64,000 nucleotides of DNA from Isoetes taiwanensis (taxonomy: Eukaryota > Streptophyta > Lycopodiopsida > Isoetales > Isoetaceae), in contig JAJEKV010000028.1 of assembly GCA_021234155.1 (NCBI GenBank), positions 9,376,134 to 9,440,133 of the forward strand, in the 5' to 3' direction. A program made the position numbers and the translations under genes. Positions within the stretch are counted from its first letter, which is position 1. The number at the start of each line of letters is the position of its first letter. Of this stretch, positions 35,620 to 48,213 are shown piece after piece. The notes beneath the pieces were generated by a model, which searched no databases, was not told the DNA's origin, and was given only the letters and a program-made list of their open reading frames with translations.

Positions 35620-37524
35620 CTAGGAACGATGCCCAGCGTTGCTGGGCATAAGCTGTGTAAATGATACACTATACCAATGAGAGAATAATCCAAAAGTACA
35701 TCATTGTTACACACGCCACTATTTTCTGTACCCTTTTCCATTTTCTCTATCTCGTTTTTACCCTTTTCCTTTTCCCCTTTCCTTATTTTTCTTACACCTT
35801 TTTTTTTTCCTTCTTTTCCTTTTTCCTTTGTTCCACACATCCCCCCACAACCCCTCCCCGGCCCCGCTTCCCTTCCCTTTTCCCTTTCTCTTTTCTTTAT
35901 GGACTTTTTCTTTCTCCTTTCCTCCTTTTCCTCTTCCCTCATGCCCTTTTTCCCTTTCCTCATGCTTTCCCTTTCCCTGTCCCTTTCCCTTTCCCTTTTC
36001 CTATGCCACATTTTTTCTCGTGTGGCGCAATTCTTTTTTTCCCCACCCTTTCCCTCTTCCCCCTTTTTTTCCCTTTTTCCCTTTTTCATGCTCTTTTTTT
36101 CACTTCTCTTTCCCCTTTCTTCACCCTTTCCCTCTTTCAAGTTCTCCCTTGCCCATTCCTCCTTCCATTCTCCCGCTCCCCTTTCCCAGGTTCCCTTCCC
36201 CCCTCCCTTTTTCTTTCCTTTCCTTTCTCTTCACCTTTTTCTTGATCCCCTTTTTCCCTTTCCTTTCTCCAAACTTTCCCTCTTCCCCTTTTTTCGTTCC
36301 TTTTTCTTTCTTTTCTTTCTTTTTTCCTTATGCTTTCTCTTTTCCCATAACCTTTTTCCCTTCCATTTCCCCTTTCCTCACCCTCTCTTCTCCTTTTTCC
36401 GATGGTGTTTTTTCACTTTCCTTTTTCACTCTCTTCACCCTTTACCTCTTCCCCCTTTTCCCTTGCCCTTTCCCCCTTCCTTTTTCACCTTTTCCTTTTC
36501 CTCTTTCTCCTAGGTTCTCTTTCCCCGTTTTCCCTTCATTTTGTTTTTTCCCTTTTCTTTTCTTTTTTTCCATGCCCTTCTCCCCTCCTTTTCTGTTCCT
36601 CTTTCTCTCTTTCCTTTTCTTCCTTTTCCACCCTTGCCCTCTTCGCCTTTTCTTCGGTGCCCTTTTTCCCTTCCCTTTCCCCCTCTTTTTTTAATTCCCT
36701 TTCCCTTTACCTTTTCCCAAGCCACTTTGCCCTTCTCTTTTCTCCTTTCCTCGCCCTTTCTTTCTTCCCTTTTTCCCATGTCATTTTTCGCTTCTCCTCT
36801 TGCCTTTCTCTTTTTCTTTATTCCCCGTGTCTTTTTTCCATTTTCTCATCCCTTTTCCTTTCCCCCTTTTTCCTTTTCCATTTCCCTTTTTCCCTTTTCC
36901 CGTCCTCTTTCCTCACCTTTTCCCCTTAACCTTTTTTCCATCCTTTTATCGATGTCCTTTTTGCTTCTCTTTTCCTCTTTCTTCACCCCTTTTCTCTTTT
37001 CCTTTTTCCCGTGCCCTTTCCCCCTTCCCTTTTTCCTTTTTTCTTGTGCCTTTTTTCCATGTTCCCTATTCTTCTTTGCCCCACTTTTTCTTTTTCGTCC
37101 CCTCCTTCTTCCCATCCTTTTCCTGTTCCCCTTTTCCCTTACCTTTCCTTTCCCCACAATTTCCTTCTTCCCTTTTTCTCAGTCAGTGCCCTTTTTCCCT
37201 TCCCTTTCCCCCTCCTTTTTCTATTCCTTTTCTTTTTTCCCATGCCATTTTACCTTCCCTTTTCCCCGTTCATTGCCCTTTTCTTCTTCCTCTTTTTTCC
37301 ATGCCCTTTTTATCTTTCCCTTTTCTCCTCCTTTTTTTTTTTCCCTTTTACCTGTGCCTTTCCTCCCCTTTCCTTTCCTTTTCCCCTTAAGAGATCAAAT
37401 CATGACGAATCACAGTGGTGGAAGGTCGTGAAATAAATCTTGGCCTTCAAATTCAATGAGATGATCTTAGCCATTCAAATTAGGGCTTGATCCATTCAAT
37501 ACGATATAACATTATAATATAAGA
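35620..37524 (-). mobile_element. Helitron H3 (non-autonomous, minus strand) with polypyrimidine body
   Basis: The plus strand starts CTAGGAACGATGCCCAGCG and ends ATTATAATATAAGA. On the minus strand this is a TCTTATATTATAAT 5' end and a GCCCAGCAACGCTGGGC hairpin followed by CTAG at the 3' end. The left flank is A (35619). The right neighbour is the next Helitron, starting at the very next base. The body, 35720-37400, is polypyrimidine on the plus strand. No coding capacity. Confidence 0.85.
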
Positions 37525-39424
37525 CTAGGAACGTGCCCAGCATTGCTGGGCATAAGCTGAGAATCTATTGATATATTGTAACAATAAGAGAATAACCCAA
37601 AAGAGCTCCACTATTAAAGCATTCGACGTCATTTCTCGTCCCTTATGCCATTTGCTCTATCTTGCTTTTATCCTTTTTCTTTTACCTACACACTTCCATT
37701 TTTTTTTTAACCTTTTCTCTCGTTTTCTTACATGCTTTCTTTTCTTCTTTTTCCCCTTTTTTTTCTCCACCCCTTTTCCCCCTCCGCTTTCCTTCCCTAT
37801 TCCCTTTCCCGTCTACCTTTTCCTGATGGACTTTTTCCTTTCCATTTTCCTCTTTTCTCGACCCCTTCTTTTTTTTCCCTTTCCTCTTCCTTTCCTTTTC
37901 CATTTCCCTTTTTCCATGCCCTTTTCTCCACATTTTTTCTCTTCCCTTTTTTTCTATGCCAATTTTCCTCTTTTTTCCCACCCTTTTTGTCTTCCCCTTT
38001 TTCTTTTTCTTTTTCCTTTTTTTATGCATTTTCTGCTTCATTTTTTTCCTTTTCTTCACCCTTTTCCTCTTTCCCTTTATCTTGTCCCCTTTTCCCCTTC
38101 CCTCCCTTTTTCTCATGCCCTTATTCTAGGTTCCCTTTCCCCCTTTCTTTTTCTATTTTCTTTCCTTTCACTTTCCCTTTTTTCATGCCTTTTTTCCCTT
38201 TTCTTTTCCCTCTTTTTTTCCCCTTCTCTTTTCCTTTCCCATGCCCTTTTTTGCTTCCGTTTTCGCATGCTCCTTTTTCCTTTTTTTCACCATTTCCCTC
38301 TTCCCCTTTTTCCCATGCCCTTCTCTTTTCCCATTTACCTCTTCCCTTTTTCTTTGTGCACTTTTTCCAAGTTGCCTTTCCCCTCCCTTTTTCTTTTTTC
38401 TTTCGCGTTCCTTTTTTCCATGTCTTTTTTCCTTTTCCTTATCCCCTTCCCCTTTATCTCATGCCCTTTCTCCCTTCCCTTTTTCCATTTCCCTCTTCCC
38501 TTTCTTTTTCTTTTTTTCTTTTCGTTTCCCTTTCCCCTTTTCCCTTCCTTTCTCCTCGTGCTTTTTTTGTTCCCCTTTTCCCTTCCTTTTCCTCATTTTC
38601 CCAACCTTTCGCCCTTCCCTTTTTTCCGGTGCCCTTATTCCATGTCATTTTCTCTTCCCTTTTCTTCTTTCCTCATCCTTTCTCTTTTCTCCTTTTTCCT
38701 TTTCATTTTTTCATACCCTTTTTCCCTCCCTTTTCCCATTTATTCACCCTTTTCCTCTTCCCCTTTTTCTTGCGCCTTTCACCCTTTTTTTCCCCTTCCC
38801 TTTCCCTTTCATTTTCCCTTTTCCCGATGGCCCTTTTTCCATTCCATTTTCCTCCTCTCCCAACACTTTCTCTCTTCCTTTTTTTTTCCCTTTCATTTTT
38901 CCCCCTCCCTCGCCTTTTTCCTTTTATGCCCTTTTTCCCTTCCCCTTTTTCTCCACTTTTTTTCCTTTCCTTTTCCCCTTCCCTTTTCCTTCGGCCCTTT
39001 TGCCTTCACTTTCTCCTTTTCCTTCGGCCCATTTGCCTTCCCTTTTTTCATTTTCTCTTCCCTTTCCCTTTTTCACTTCCCCACTTTTTTTTTTCTTTTT
39101 CCCACTTTCCCCTTTCCTTTTTCTATTTTTGTCTATCTATCTTTTATTTTTTATTTTTCTATTTCCCCTTTTTCCTTTCTCCCTTTCCTTTGTCCTTTTC
39201 CCCTCCCTTTTCCTTTTTTCTTCATTTTTCCTCTCTTTTCCCTTTTTCCTTTCCCCTTTTACGCCTTCACTGTCGGATTGAGTGAATCCTATTGAAGCAA
39301 CAATCAAGATGAAATTTTGGTTGAAGCCACGCACATGTCATCTTCACCGTCGGTCGATCAAATCCTCAACCATTCGATCTAGGTCTTTATGGAAGACACA
39401 CACTATATTTTTATAATATAAAGA
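37525..39424 (-). mobile_element. Helitron H4 (non-autonomous, minus strand), head-to-tail with H3
   Basis: Starts CTAGGAACGTGCCCAGCATT at 37525 and ends ATATTTTTATAATATAAAGA at 39424, followed by T. The last ~130 bp are the reverse complement of the first part of H2 (shared 'gatcaaatcctcaaccattcgatct'-like text). The body at 37690-39270 is polypyrimidine. It evidently inserted between the terminal A of H3 and the original host T. Confidence 0.85.
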
Positions 39425-39535
39425 TGAGTATAATCTCTGTTGCACTTTAAATGTTTTGTTGATGTATTCTTGCCCCACAACTATACCAACAAACGTAAAC
39501 AATGCAAGAGAACAGAGAAAACTAACCATATAGCC

Positions 39536-40530
39536 ATGAATCACTTGTGTATGCAGTTAGAGGCCTGGGCTCAGGGGAACGACAACGCCAAGACCTTAGG
39601 GAAGAACAGACTCGCCTGCACTACCACCTCCAAAGAAGGAACCTATTCAAGAAATGGAACCCATGACACCGAGGAGGAGAGATATCGGATGAGGGACGGA
39701 CCTTGAGTAGATAAAGGCCTTGCTCTCTACAAGGCGGGAGCAGTGTCTTGGTGGGCAATGCTCAATTGCCACAAGCATCAGCTCGGAAAACAGGAAGGGA
39801 CAAAAAGAGGAGCAGGAGAAGGAGATCCTCCAGCCCAGAATCTTCCGACTCAAGCTCAGATTCTGACTCCGACTCTGAGGAAGACGAAGAGCAAACCCAG
39901 GACCAAACAGATGCAAGGCAGAGGAACCCTACAGATGCAAGACAGAGGGACACTATAGAAGGACGACAAAGGGACACCAGGGCCTCTGACTACCAGAAGA
40001 AGGTAGATTCCACACTGGGCAATGTATGGAAGGCCCGAAAACTGGAACAGTTCTCGGGGAGAAGTGTCGATTAGAAGCAGAGGCATGGCTGGACGAAATG
40101 AGTGAGTACGGCAACGCTTATGGCATGAAGGATAAAGACAAAGGTAGAGTGGCAACAGCCAACTTGAAGGGAGCCGCACGGATTTGGTGGAAGGGTTATG
40201 CAAAGGCACATGGCTTAAGCAGGGATGCTTGTAAGTTCAGGAAGTTTGCTAAAGCCTTCAAGCGCCATTACGTCCCAAGGGAACATAAGTCCAAAGATGA
40301 TGCAAAGAATTCTATAGGCTCCAACAGGGAAACAAATCAGTCCAGAAATATACAGAGGAATTCATGAGGCTAAGGCTATATGTGCCAAAGTTGGGAGAGA
40401 AGCATGCAGTAGAAAGCTATATTGAGGGACTGAATGAGGAGATCCGCAAGCTTGTGAGAGCAATAAACCCTAGGACATTATCAGAAGCAGAGTCCAAGGC
40501 TAAGCTTGCAGGGGACGGGACCTCAGAATA
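39536..40530 (+). pseudogene. Gypsy gag, frameshifted
   Basis: Capsid-type Gag. The candidate start at 39536 follows the H4 junction by ~110 bp. A Ser/Asp-rich stretch (39748-40074) precedes the conserved capsid core at 40080-40310: GRVATANLKGAARIWWKGYA, FAKAFKRHYVPREHK. The core then continues in another frame as TEEFMRLRLYVPKLGEKHAV and EEIRKLVRAINPRTL to about 40500. Gag packages the RNA in virus-like particles. At least three frame changes (near 39600, 40060, 40310) break it in this copy. Confidence 0.8.
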
Positions 40531-40554
40531 GCGGGCGTAAGCAGCAAGATTTCC

Positions 40555-41295
40555 GTGGATAAAGGCAAAGGCAGTGAAGCTATAGCCCTAGGGCAGCCAC
40601 CCAGGTCCAAAGCTAGAGCCCCATATGGTGGCAAACTGTGGGAAACAAAGCAGGAGAAGAAGCAGGTGTCCTTCAAGGACAAGGGGAGGGGTCAAACTAC
40701 TCCAGCAAGGCGATCCTTTTTAAGCGCATGCCCAAGGAAAAAAGAGACAGAGTGCATAGAAAAGCAGCTTTGCTTCAGGTGCTTCCGCCAAAGCCACAGA
40801 CAGATGAACCGCCCCTACGTCATGAGTGCAGCACTAGCGGAGTTGGGAGATTGGGACATCCTGTCTGACGACGACGGCAAGGAAGGCCGCGACTACATTC
40901 AGGGTGAGTGTCATATCTTTGCCGCAATAGATACAGAGCAAGCAGAGAGCCAGTACAAAGTAATTTCCACAGTAGGGAAGGCCAAGACCAAGTCCTTCAT
41001 AGTCTTGATAGACTCAGGAAGTAGCCATAACTTTGCATCCCCCAGAATGGTTCAAATGTTGAAGTTAAAGCCACTAAAGTCAAAGCCAAAACCCGTTGTC
41101 TTAGCAAGTGGAGCAATAAGGCAGACGGCAGGCAAGAGAATCAACTTCGACATCGACTTGCCAGGGATTAATATCCAGATGGGGGCAGAAGTAATGGGCA
41201 TTGGCAAGTATGACTTGATCATAGGTATGGAGTATCTTGGACCAAGGGGGCCATCATCGACAGGGAAAGCGGAAGGTGACCTTCCCAACACCTGA
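40555..41295 (+). CDS. Gypsy zinc knuckle and aspartic protease
   Basis: Open frame with a nucleocapsid-type knuckle [14 protein letters not shown] in which the last Cys of CCHC is replaced (about 40762-40810). It is followed by retropepsin: catalytic [11 protein letters not shown] at about 41000-41035 and the flap/C-terminal text DLIIGMEYL at about 41210-41235. The protease matures the Gag-Pol polyprotein. The frame then leaves the pol frame near 41250, where the next frame (from 41237) takes over, so one more shift is needed. Confidence 0.85.
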   Translation: MDKGKGSEAIALGQPPRSKARAPYGGKLWETKQEKKQVSFKDKGRGQTTPARRSFLSACPRKKETECIEKQLCFRCFRQSHRQMNRPYVMSAALAELGDWDILSDDDGKEGRDYIQGECHIFAAIDTEQAESQYKVISTVGKAKTKSFIVLIDSGSSHNFASPRMVQMLKLKPLKSKPKPVVLASGAIRQTAGKRINFDIDLPGINIQMGAEVMGIGKYDLIIGMEYLGPRGPSSTGKAEGDLPNT

Positions 41296-41788
41296 CGGCA
41301 AGATCATCGAGATCACAGGTAAAGAAGTTGTTTCCATCATGCAATGCATGTCTTCTAAGCGGCTGTTCAAGTGCATCAAGAGCGAGCAGGTGGCATACAT
41401 CTTCAAGCTTGAGATGAGTGAGCCGGAATCGGAAGGAAGCAAAGAAGACAAGGTGCTCAGCAAGTTGCCGAAGCAAATAGCTAAGCTGATCACGGAGTTC
41501 CATGATCTCTTTCTAGATGAGATCAAGCAGCTTCCTCCTTATAGGGGAGTCGAGTGCGAGATAGCACTCGAACCGGGAACAAAGCCAGCAAGCAAGGCTC
41601 CATATAGAATGACAATGCAGGAGTTGTCGGAGCTAAAGAAGCAGTTGCAGGAGCTGCTCGACCTAGGTTTTATTAGACCTAGTGTCTCGCCATTTGGAGC
41701 GCCCATTCTCTTTGTAAAGAAGAAGGATGGCAGTTTAAGGATGTGCATAGACTATAGGCAGCTGAACAAGCATACCATTAAGAACAAA
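41237..41788 (+). CDS. Gypsy reverse transcriptase, N-terminal part (cut by Helitron H1)
   Basis: Typical protease-RT linker and RT fingers: [27 protein letters not shown], then [20 protein letters not shown] and [14 protein letters not shown]. It is interrupted after 41788 by Helitron H1, and the RT resumes at 44758 in the same frame with the motif that always follows in this family. RT copies the element RNA to DNA in the particle. Confidence 0.92.
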
Positions 41789-44757
41789 CTAGTAATGGTG
41801 CCCAGCGTTGCTGGTATAAGTTGGAAAACCATAATTTATAGCCCAACAATGCTTCCAACCCTACTTATCTTCTAAGAATTTTTCTTCAACTGTTTTTTTA
41901 AAGCTAAACAATTAGTATTTCTCAAAGGATGGAACTAATCAATCTTCATTTGGCATGGCCATTATAGAAAGATTGGTTTATTCATGTTTGGTTATTTAGT
42001 GCCCCCTCAATATGAGACAATTTTAAAGCATAGCACTATTGGTTATTTAGTGCCCCAAGTGGACAAAGTTTGCTACCCTTAATATGAAACAATTTTAGAG
42101 CGTAACACTATAATTTTAAACTTGTGTGTAGATCTTATTAAGGTTTGTGAAGAGGGAAGCATGATTGGAAAACCGAAGGGGATTATTCTTCTTGAAATCA
42201 AAGATCCCATAAACAAATGAATTATATGTTTTAACTGGTTTAAAGATGTTTTTTATTCTCTTATTGTCTATTTTCTTATTGTCAAACGCACATCTTTGAA
42301 ACACCAAGGCAGTTGGTAAGCATATACTTTTTTATTTCATTAGATAATTTTTGATGTTATCTCTTTGCCGCTTTAAGCATTATTGATGTTATCTCTTTAA
42401 GCATTATTGATGTTATCTCTTTACCGCTATTTTTGATATATTTGCGTAAGATTCAAGTGCAGATGCATTTTTCAAAGATCTTATTCACTTAACATTTGTC
42501 CATATCATCCATAGTAAATGCATAACAATTTTAGAGAACCCCCGTGTCAAAATTATAATACCTCCAAATTGGGTAACTTGATCCATTTAACTTAAATGTT
42601 GCATTTGTCTCATCATATATCTAAAGATAAACTACATTCAGATAATAGTAGATGTGCAAGAACTCTTGAAAAGCATTCACCAAAATGAATGCCTTCCTAT
42701 GAAGCATGTTACAAACACATTGAGTACAATTGCATAAATCATTTGTTGGATAAAGGGGTGTATCTTGAGAAATATAATAGTAGATGTCCGAAGCTATTGA
42801 AAACAGAACACTGAACATGATATGTTATATTTCATTTAAAATGAATGAATTTTTATGATAATGGATATGAACAATACATTGTCATACATCCTTTAAGATT
42901 TATGATGGCTATATAAAACCTCATAGTAATGAGAAAAAGATTTTCTTCACATAAAGCTGCACTGTAACATCAAATGATTTTTGAAAGATCTCGCGACAAA
43001 TGAGGAATCTGCACAACCAATCGCTCTAAGTTGATGGAGAGGTCTCAAACTTCAATCTGCAATCTACAATGGCAAGGGATACCACGGTCAATGTAAGATT
43101 GGATTATCATCATCATGAACATATGAATCTTCAAACCGCAAATATTTGGAAAGGAATTCCTTCGACTACTTTTGCAAACTACTTTCTTTTCCTGGTCATC
43201 TTCCCCACATCATGAGCAACTGGAAATCTTGAGTGGGCATGGGCTATAACTCCATGGAGACTCGGAAGCATAAATAACATCCTAAAGAATTTTGTTCATA
43301 ATCGTTGAAATTTTCAGCACCATGAGGAAAGATAGAATCAAGCGGATGTCCGTTGAAGCACGTAAATCATAAGGTACCACTATTTGCGGATGCAACCAAG
43401 AGAAATTTCTAGCAGCCTCAGAACTTAATTAAATGAGAAAAAAATATTCCACACCTCTCTTTAAAGCTTGAAGAAGACTCCATAACCAACCTAAACAGTT
43501 CACATCATGTGTTGAGAAGCGTAACTTACTACCAACTGCCGAGGCCATGCCGATCAAGATTGATGGTATCTTCTCGAGCTATCGTCTCTCTAACCGATGC
43601 GTGGTCTTTTAACAATATCAAGACTTATCAAGAAGTTCCCATAAAATTTCAAAGATGGGAAACCCCGTGGATTTAAATATCTTGCTTCAAAAGATCAAAT
43701 TAAGACGGCAAGATACATACATGGCTACACCGCTCCAAATGGCTGCAGAATGAACTCAAACATGAATCCCTAAGTTTCAAACATGAACCCCAACTGTCAA
43801 GCAAACAAATAATATTCTCGGAAGTCAAGAATTAACTTGCAAAGCCAAAATCTTATAAATTTCTATACCTAACTCGATTGAGCCATTTGATCTAGCCAGT
43901 TTTCAACCTATTCATTCTGTTTGCATTTTTCAAAATCGGTTGGTTCACCAGGGATAATGTATCCCAGCGTCTCGATTCTGCAGATCCCGTAAATGGGCTT
44001 TAAAGGTCTGTAGTTTAGCATGCAGACATTAATGCATTGGGTCTTCACCATATCCGCTTGCTCCGATATCCTTGCATACACAAGATAGTGTTCCTAAATC
44101 TGAATGATTCTCGACCTGCTATGGCTTAAGAGAAGAGTGTTGCAGATCTTTCTAAGATTTCCCCCATAGCTCACCATAGGATGCCATAGCCGAGCTCTAT
44201 AGATTGTAGCTAATATGCTCGCCTCGACAAAGGTAGGTCCGGAGAGAAAGTATGGAGGGAGGCGATATCTTAAAACTGTTGTGCAGCTATGGCCTCCAAA
44301 GCTCGAACAAAACTCCAACCGCTCCAACATCCTTAAGCTTAGCCTCCCGAGGCACGTGAGCGACAACCACGCACGAGAGGTAAACACAGTGAAATTACCA
44401 AGAAGAGTGCCGATTCCCCCCGTTCCTCGCTGGTCATTTAGGCCCAATATACTAATCACGATATGGAAAAGAACCACCGGGTGGAGTTTAGCCACTACTC
44501 CCTAGGGAAGTAGTAGCACCGTGTTCCCACCAGTAGTCACCATGGCCGCGATGCTCGAGAGTATGGCCGGAACCAGAGGCCAGATAAAAAGGAACCCAGC
44601 TCAACTCCGACGGATAGGGTTTGTAAATGAAGGAGGACTCAACTCCGACGGATAGGGTTAGGGTTTTTTCTGGAATGATCACGACCGTCTATTCAAAGAG
44701 TTAATGTGGGCCGCCCGATCTAGGGTGCGGTCCATTACACAACATTATAATATAAGA
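41789..44757 (-). mobile_element. Helitron H1 (non-autonomous, minus strand) inserted in the gypsy RT
   Basis: The plus strand opens CTAGTAATGGTGCCCAGCG and closes AACATTATAATATAAGA. On the minus strand that is a TCTTATATTATAATG 5' end and a hairpin (CCAGCAACGCTGG) then GCACCATTA and CTAG at the 3' end. Flanks A (41788) and T (44758) rejoin to give an uninterrupted RT frame, so the boundaries are exact. It encodes no Rep/helicase. Several minus-strand frames at 44090-44680 (for example from 44495 and 44682) may be captured exons, unrecognised. No polypurine body. It most resembles H5. Confidence 0.93.
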
Positions 44758-45991
44758 TATGCGCTCCCCAGATCAGATGACTTAATGGATCAACTCCAAG
44801 GTGCAAAGGTCTTCTCCAAAATCGACAAGGTCAGGTTATCATCAGATCCGGATAAAGGAAGAAGACATCCATAAGACCGCCTTCAGAACGCGGTATGGGC
44901 ATTATGAGTTCACGGTAATGCCTTTCGGCTTATCGAATGCCCTCGCAACATTCATGAGGCTCATGAACGACATCTTCAGGGAGTTTTTGGACACCTTTGT
45001 GATTGTTTTCTTTGATGACATTTTGGTGTATAGCAGATCCCTTGAAGAGCACGTACAACACTTGAGAAGAGTGCTGGAAAAGTTGAAGAGGCACCAGTTG
45101 TACGCCAAGTTGTCGAAGTGCCACTTCGCAACAGAGAAGGTGGAATACCTTGGTCATGTGATCTCAGCAGAAGGAATCTCGACGGATCCTGCAAAGATTG
45201 AAGCCGTCATTCAGTGGCCGGCGCCGAAGAATGTGCATGAAGTCAGAAGTTTTCTCGGCCTAGCAGGGTACTACAGGAAGTTCGTGAAGAACTTTGCTAA
45301 GATAGCAGCCCCGTTAACAGACTTGACGAGGGCGGAGAAAGTGAAAGATTGGGCAAAGCATTGGCATAAGAAAGCCCAAGCAGGGTTTGAATTGTTGAAG
45401 GAAGCTTTAACAACCGCCCCAGTCTTAACCCTGCCGGACCCGGAGAAAGACAAGCTCGTAGCAACGGACGCGAGTAAGATAGCTACAGGGGCAGTGCTCA
45501 TGCAAGAAGAGCGTGTGGTAGCGTATGATTCCAGGAAGATGAACGACGCCGAAACGCGCTACCCCACCCACGACCAAGAATTGCTTGCGGTTGTCAGGGC
45601 ATTAAGAATTTGGAGGCACTATCTTTTGGGAAGGAAGTTCCAGTTGGATACAGACCATCGGAGCCTCCAATATGTATTCACGCAACCACACCTCAACCTG
45701 AGGCAGAGAAGGTGGATGGAGTTCCTTGAAGAGTACGACTTTGATATAGTCTACAAGCCAGGGAAGCTCAATGTGGTAGCGGATGCGCTTTCAAGGCATC
45801 CCCTGACAACTAGAGTGCATTGCAATGCAATTTCGACGATCTCCAGCGACTTTGGTAGGAAGATTGAAGAATCCTTGCCAACGGATGTGGATTTCAAGGA
45901 AGTACGGGCAAGCCTCTCTAGGGAGGCTAGAACAGATAAGGAGCGGGAAGCCTTTAAACATTTTAAGAAGGAAGGCCCTGTTATACCATAA
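44758..45991 (+). CDS. Gypsy reverse transcriptase (C-terminal part) and RNase H
   Basis: Starts at the Helitron junction with the YALPRSDDL motif. It has a one-base shift near 44829 and then a long frame: [29 protein letters not shown], and the catalytic FFDDILVYS at about 45008-45035. The connection [11 protein letters not shown] leads to RNase H with its acidic residues in [25 protein letters not shown] and [11 protein letters not shown]. The frame ends at 45991, but integrase continues in another frame from about 45960, so a second shift is present. Confidence 0.92.
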
Positions 45992-47354
45992 GAACAAGTT
46001 GTGCGTACCCGAATCATCAGGTGTAAGGAAATTGATCCTCCACGACACACACAACAGCCCAATAGCTGGCCATGCGGGATTCATGAAAACATATTTCAAA
46101 GTACGCAGCAGCTACTATTGGCCAGGAATGAAGAAGCAGATAGCTTGCTACATCAAGGAATGCCAGCTATGTCAGCAGACAAAGGAGGAGCAGCTTCGAA
46201 TTCCAGGGGCCTTAGAGCCATTAGCGGTGCCAAACGCTAAGTGGGAGGTAATCAGCATGGATTTCATCACAGGACTCCCAAGAACAGCAAGAGGGAAGGA
46301 TGCTTTGATGGTAGTGGTCGACAAGTTGTCTAAGATGGCACATTTTGTGCCTTGCAGGACCACAGATACAGCTATGGATACAGCAAAGCTCTTCACCAAA
46401 GAGATCTTCAGGCTTCATGGCATGCCAAGGGAGATTATATCCGACAGGGATCCGAAGTTCATGAGCGCCTTTTGGCAAGACCTCTTTGCGACAATCCAAA
46501 CGAAGCTATCCATGAGCACGGCGTATCATCCGCAGACGGACGGACAAATGGAGCGGACCAACAGGATTTTAGAGGACATGCTAGGAAACTATGTCTGGAA
46601 TAAGCAAGGTATGTGGGAAGAATTTATTCACTTGGTGGAGTTTGCATACAATAGCACCAAGCAGGAATCATCCCAAATGTCGCCGTTTATGATCAATTAC
46701 GGCTATCAGTGCCTAACTCCAGACACTTGGCACAACCCCGTGTCAAAAGTGGAAGTTTCGCAGCAGATGTTGGCCGATATGCAGCAGCTTGTGGAAGAAG
46801 TTCGAGGATATCTGCTAGCAGCAAGAAGTCGTCAGAAGAGCATCGCCGACAAGCATCGAACAGTCAGGGAGTTCAAGGTTGGAGATGATGTATGGCTCAA
46901 GATCAAGGTGAAGCAGGGAAAGCTCAGGATCGGGAATTGCAAGAAGCTTGCTCCAAGGTGGGCTGGACCTTTCAGAATAGTCAAGAGAGTAGGCAATCAA
47001 TCCTACAAGCTAGACTTGCCAGCGCACCTAAAGATTCATAAAGTCTTCCACGTAAGTTTGTTGAAGAAGCATACTCCCAATCCAGACGAAGTCTTGGACA
47101 CTCCAACGTTGTTGGAAATGACGGAGGAGCAGCTGGAAATAGTTCCAGAATTGATTCTTGATAAAGCTTTCAAGAAAACGAGGAGATCAGAATTCCTCCA
47201 GTATTTGGTCAAGTGGAAACACTTGCCAGGGGAAGACGCGACATGGATACTCAAGAAAGATTTAGTAAAGCAGTACCCACAGTTTATGGAGCAATGGGAC
47301 GGCAAGGTCATCTCCGAAGAAATCGGCTCAGGCATGTCGATTTGTGTAGGTTAA
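45960..47354 (+). CDS. Gypsy integrase with C-terminal chromodomain
   Basis: The zinc-binding HHCC end ([13 protein letters not shown] ... CQLCQQT, 46040-46185) is followed by the DDE core: [19 protein letters not shown], and [14 protein letters not shown] for the Glu. The GPY/F-like segment [12 protein letters not shown] ... [11 protein letters not shown] is at 46870-46990. At about 47145-47290 is a chromodomain-like fold: [27 protein letters not shown]. Chromoviral integrases use it to steer insertion to marked chromatin. The domain is complete to the stop at 47354. Confidence 0.92.
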   Translation: MLRRKALLYHKNKLCVPESSGVRKLILHDTHNSPIAGHAGFMKTYFKVRSSYYWPGMKKQIACYIKECQLCQQTKEEQLRIPGALEPLAVPNAKWEVISMDFITGLPRTARGKDALMVVVDKLSKMAHFVPCRTTDTAMDTAKLFTKEIFRLHGMPREIISDRDPKFMSAFWQDLFATIQTKLSMSTAYHPQTDGQMERTNRILEDMLGNYVWNKQGMWEEFIHLVEFAYNSTKQESSQMSPFMINYGYQCLTPDTWHNPVSKVEVSQQMLADMQQLVEEVRGYLLAARSRQKSIADKHRTVREFKVGDDVWLKIKVKQGKLRIGNCKKLAPRWAGPFRIVKRVGNQSYKLDLPAHLKIHKVFHVSLLKKHTPNPDEVLDTPTLLEMTEEQLEIVPELILDKAFKKTRRSEFLQYLVKWKHLPGEDATWILKKDLVKQYPQFMEQWDGKVISEEIGSGMSICVG

Positions 47355-48200
47355 TTCTTGTGTAGTTAAGATTAATCTACGCATGCAACCTATGCTTGGT
47401 ATGGGTCGCATGCGTTGTTACCGATGATGGGACCACTACGGTGATCTCTAGGGCGTGGTGCAATGTCAATGTAGGCATGACCGCGTTTCCGCTTGGGCGA
47501 GTGGAAGGTAGATTAGAAAGTCTACTTCTGTCCCACGGAAGTAGACGACCTCGAGAGAAAGGAGGTCATTGAGGAATGCACCGATAGGAAAAGCACCTCT
47601 AGCCCCATATATGCTTTGATAGGAGGAATCAGGCCTTCACGCCCCATATACGGGAAGGACCTATCCTCCACGCTGGGCAACTAGGGTGTAGGCATGAGCG
47701 GCATATAGGCATATAGGCGCTGTCTCCACGGCCATAATGGAAGATTCACCCTCTTCCTACGCCGGGAGATTAGCCATGCATCCATGTAGATAGGTGGGGT
47801 GGTCATCATATAACCAAAAATTTTATTAATAATTAAATGGTACTAACGTAGTGTCGACTTGCAGGCCAATAGAGCGCTCCGGAGGGCAAGGAGGTCGAGC
47901 TACGAAGACTTGCAACACAAATTTTGTTGGAATGTGTTGCAAGGAATGAAGAGTACCTCGGACGTTAATTTTAATTTTGATAAACTTAATTGTCATGTTA
48001 AGTGGATTATTGAGTGACCTGTTTTAGTGATGTTGTGAATTGATAAGTTATTTCATAATATAATGGTGTAATAATGTCCTAAAAATATTACCTTGAGGTA
48101 ATCTTAAGTATTATAGTAGTTATCGTATGTATCAGGTTGATTGCAGGTTAGGATGAGCCCAAGGTGGGGAGACCCACGATGCTGCGGACAGCATCATTTC
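47355..48200 (+). other. Gypsy 3' untranslated region
   Basis: About 850 bp between the integrase stop and the polypurine tract. No open frame of note. Includes short direct repeats of 'ccccatatatgctt/ccccatatacggg' near 47605-47655. Confidence 0.6.
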
Positions 48201-48213
48201 AAGGTGTGGAGAA
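48201..48213 (+). promoter_or_regulatory. Polypurine tract for plus-strand priming
   Basis: 'aaggtgtggagaa' directly before the 3' LTR start TGTGACG. It is purine-rich with two T interruptions. Confidence 0.6.

Noticed and set aside
44094-44682. Captured gene inside Helitron H1
   Set aside because: Open frames of 64-133 codons on the minus strand near the 5' end show no recognisable domain, so gene capture cannot be supported.
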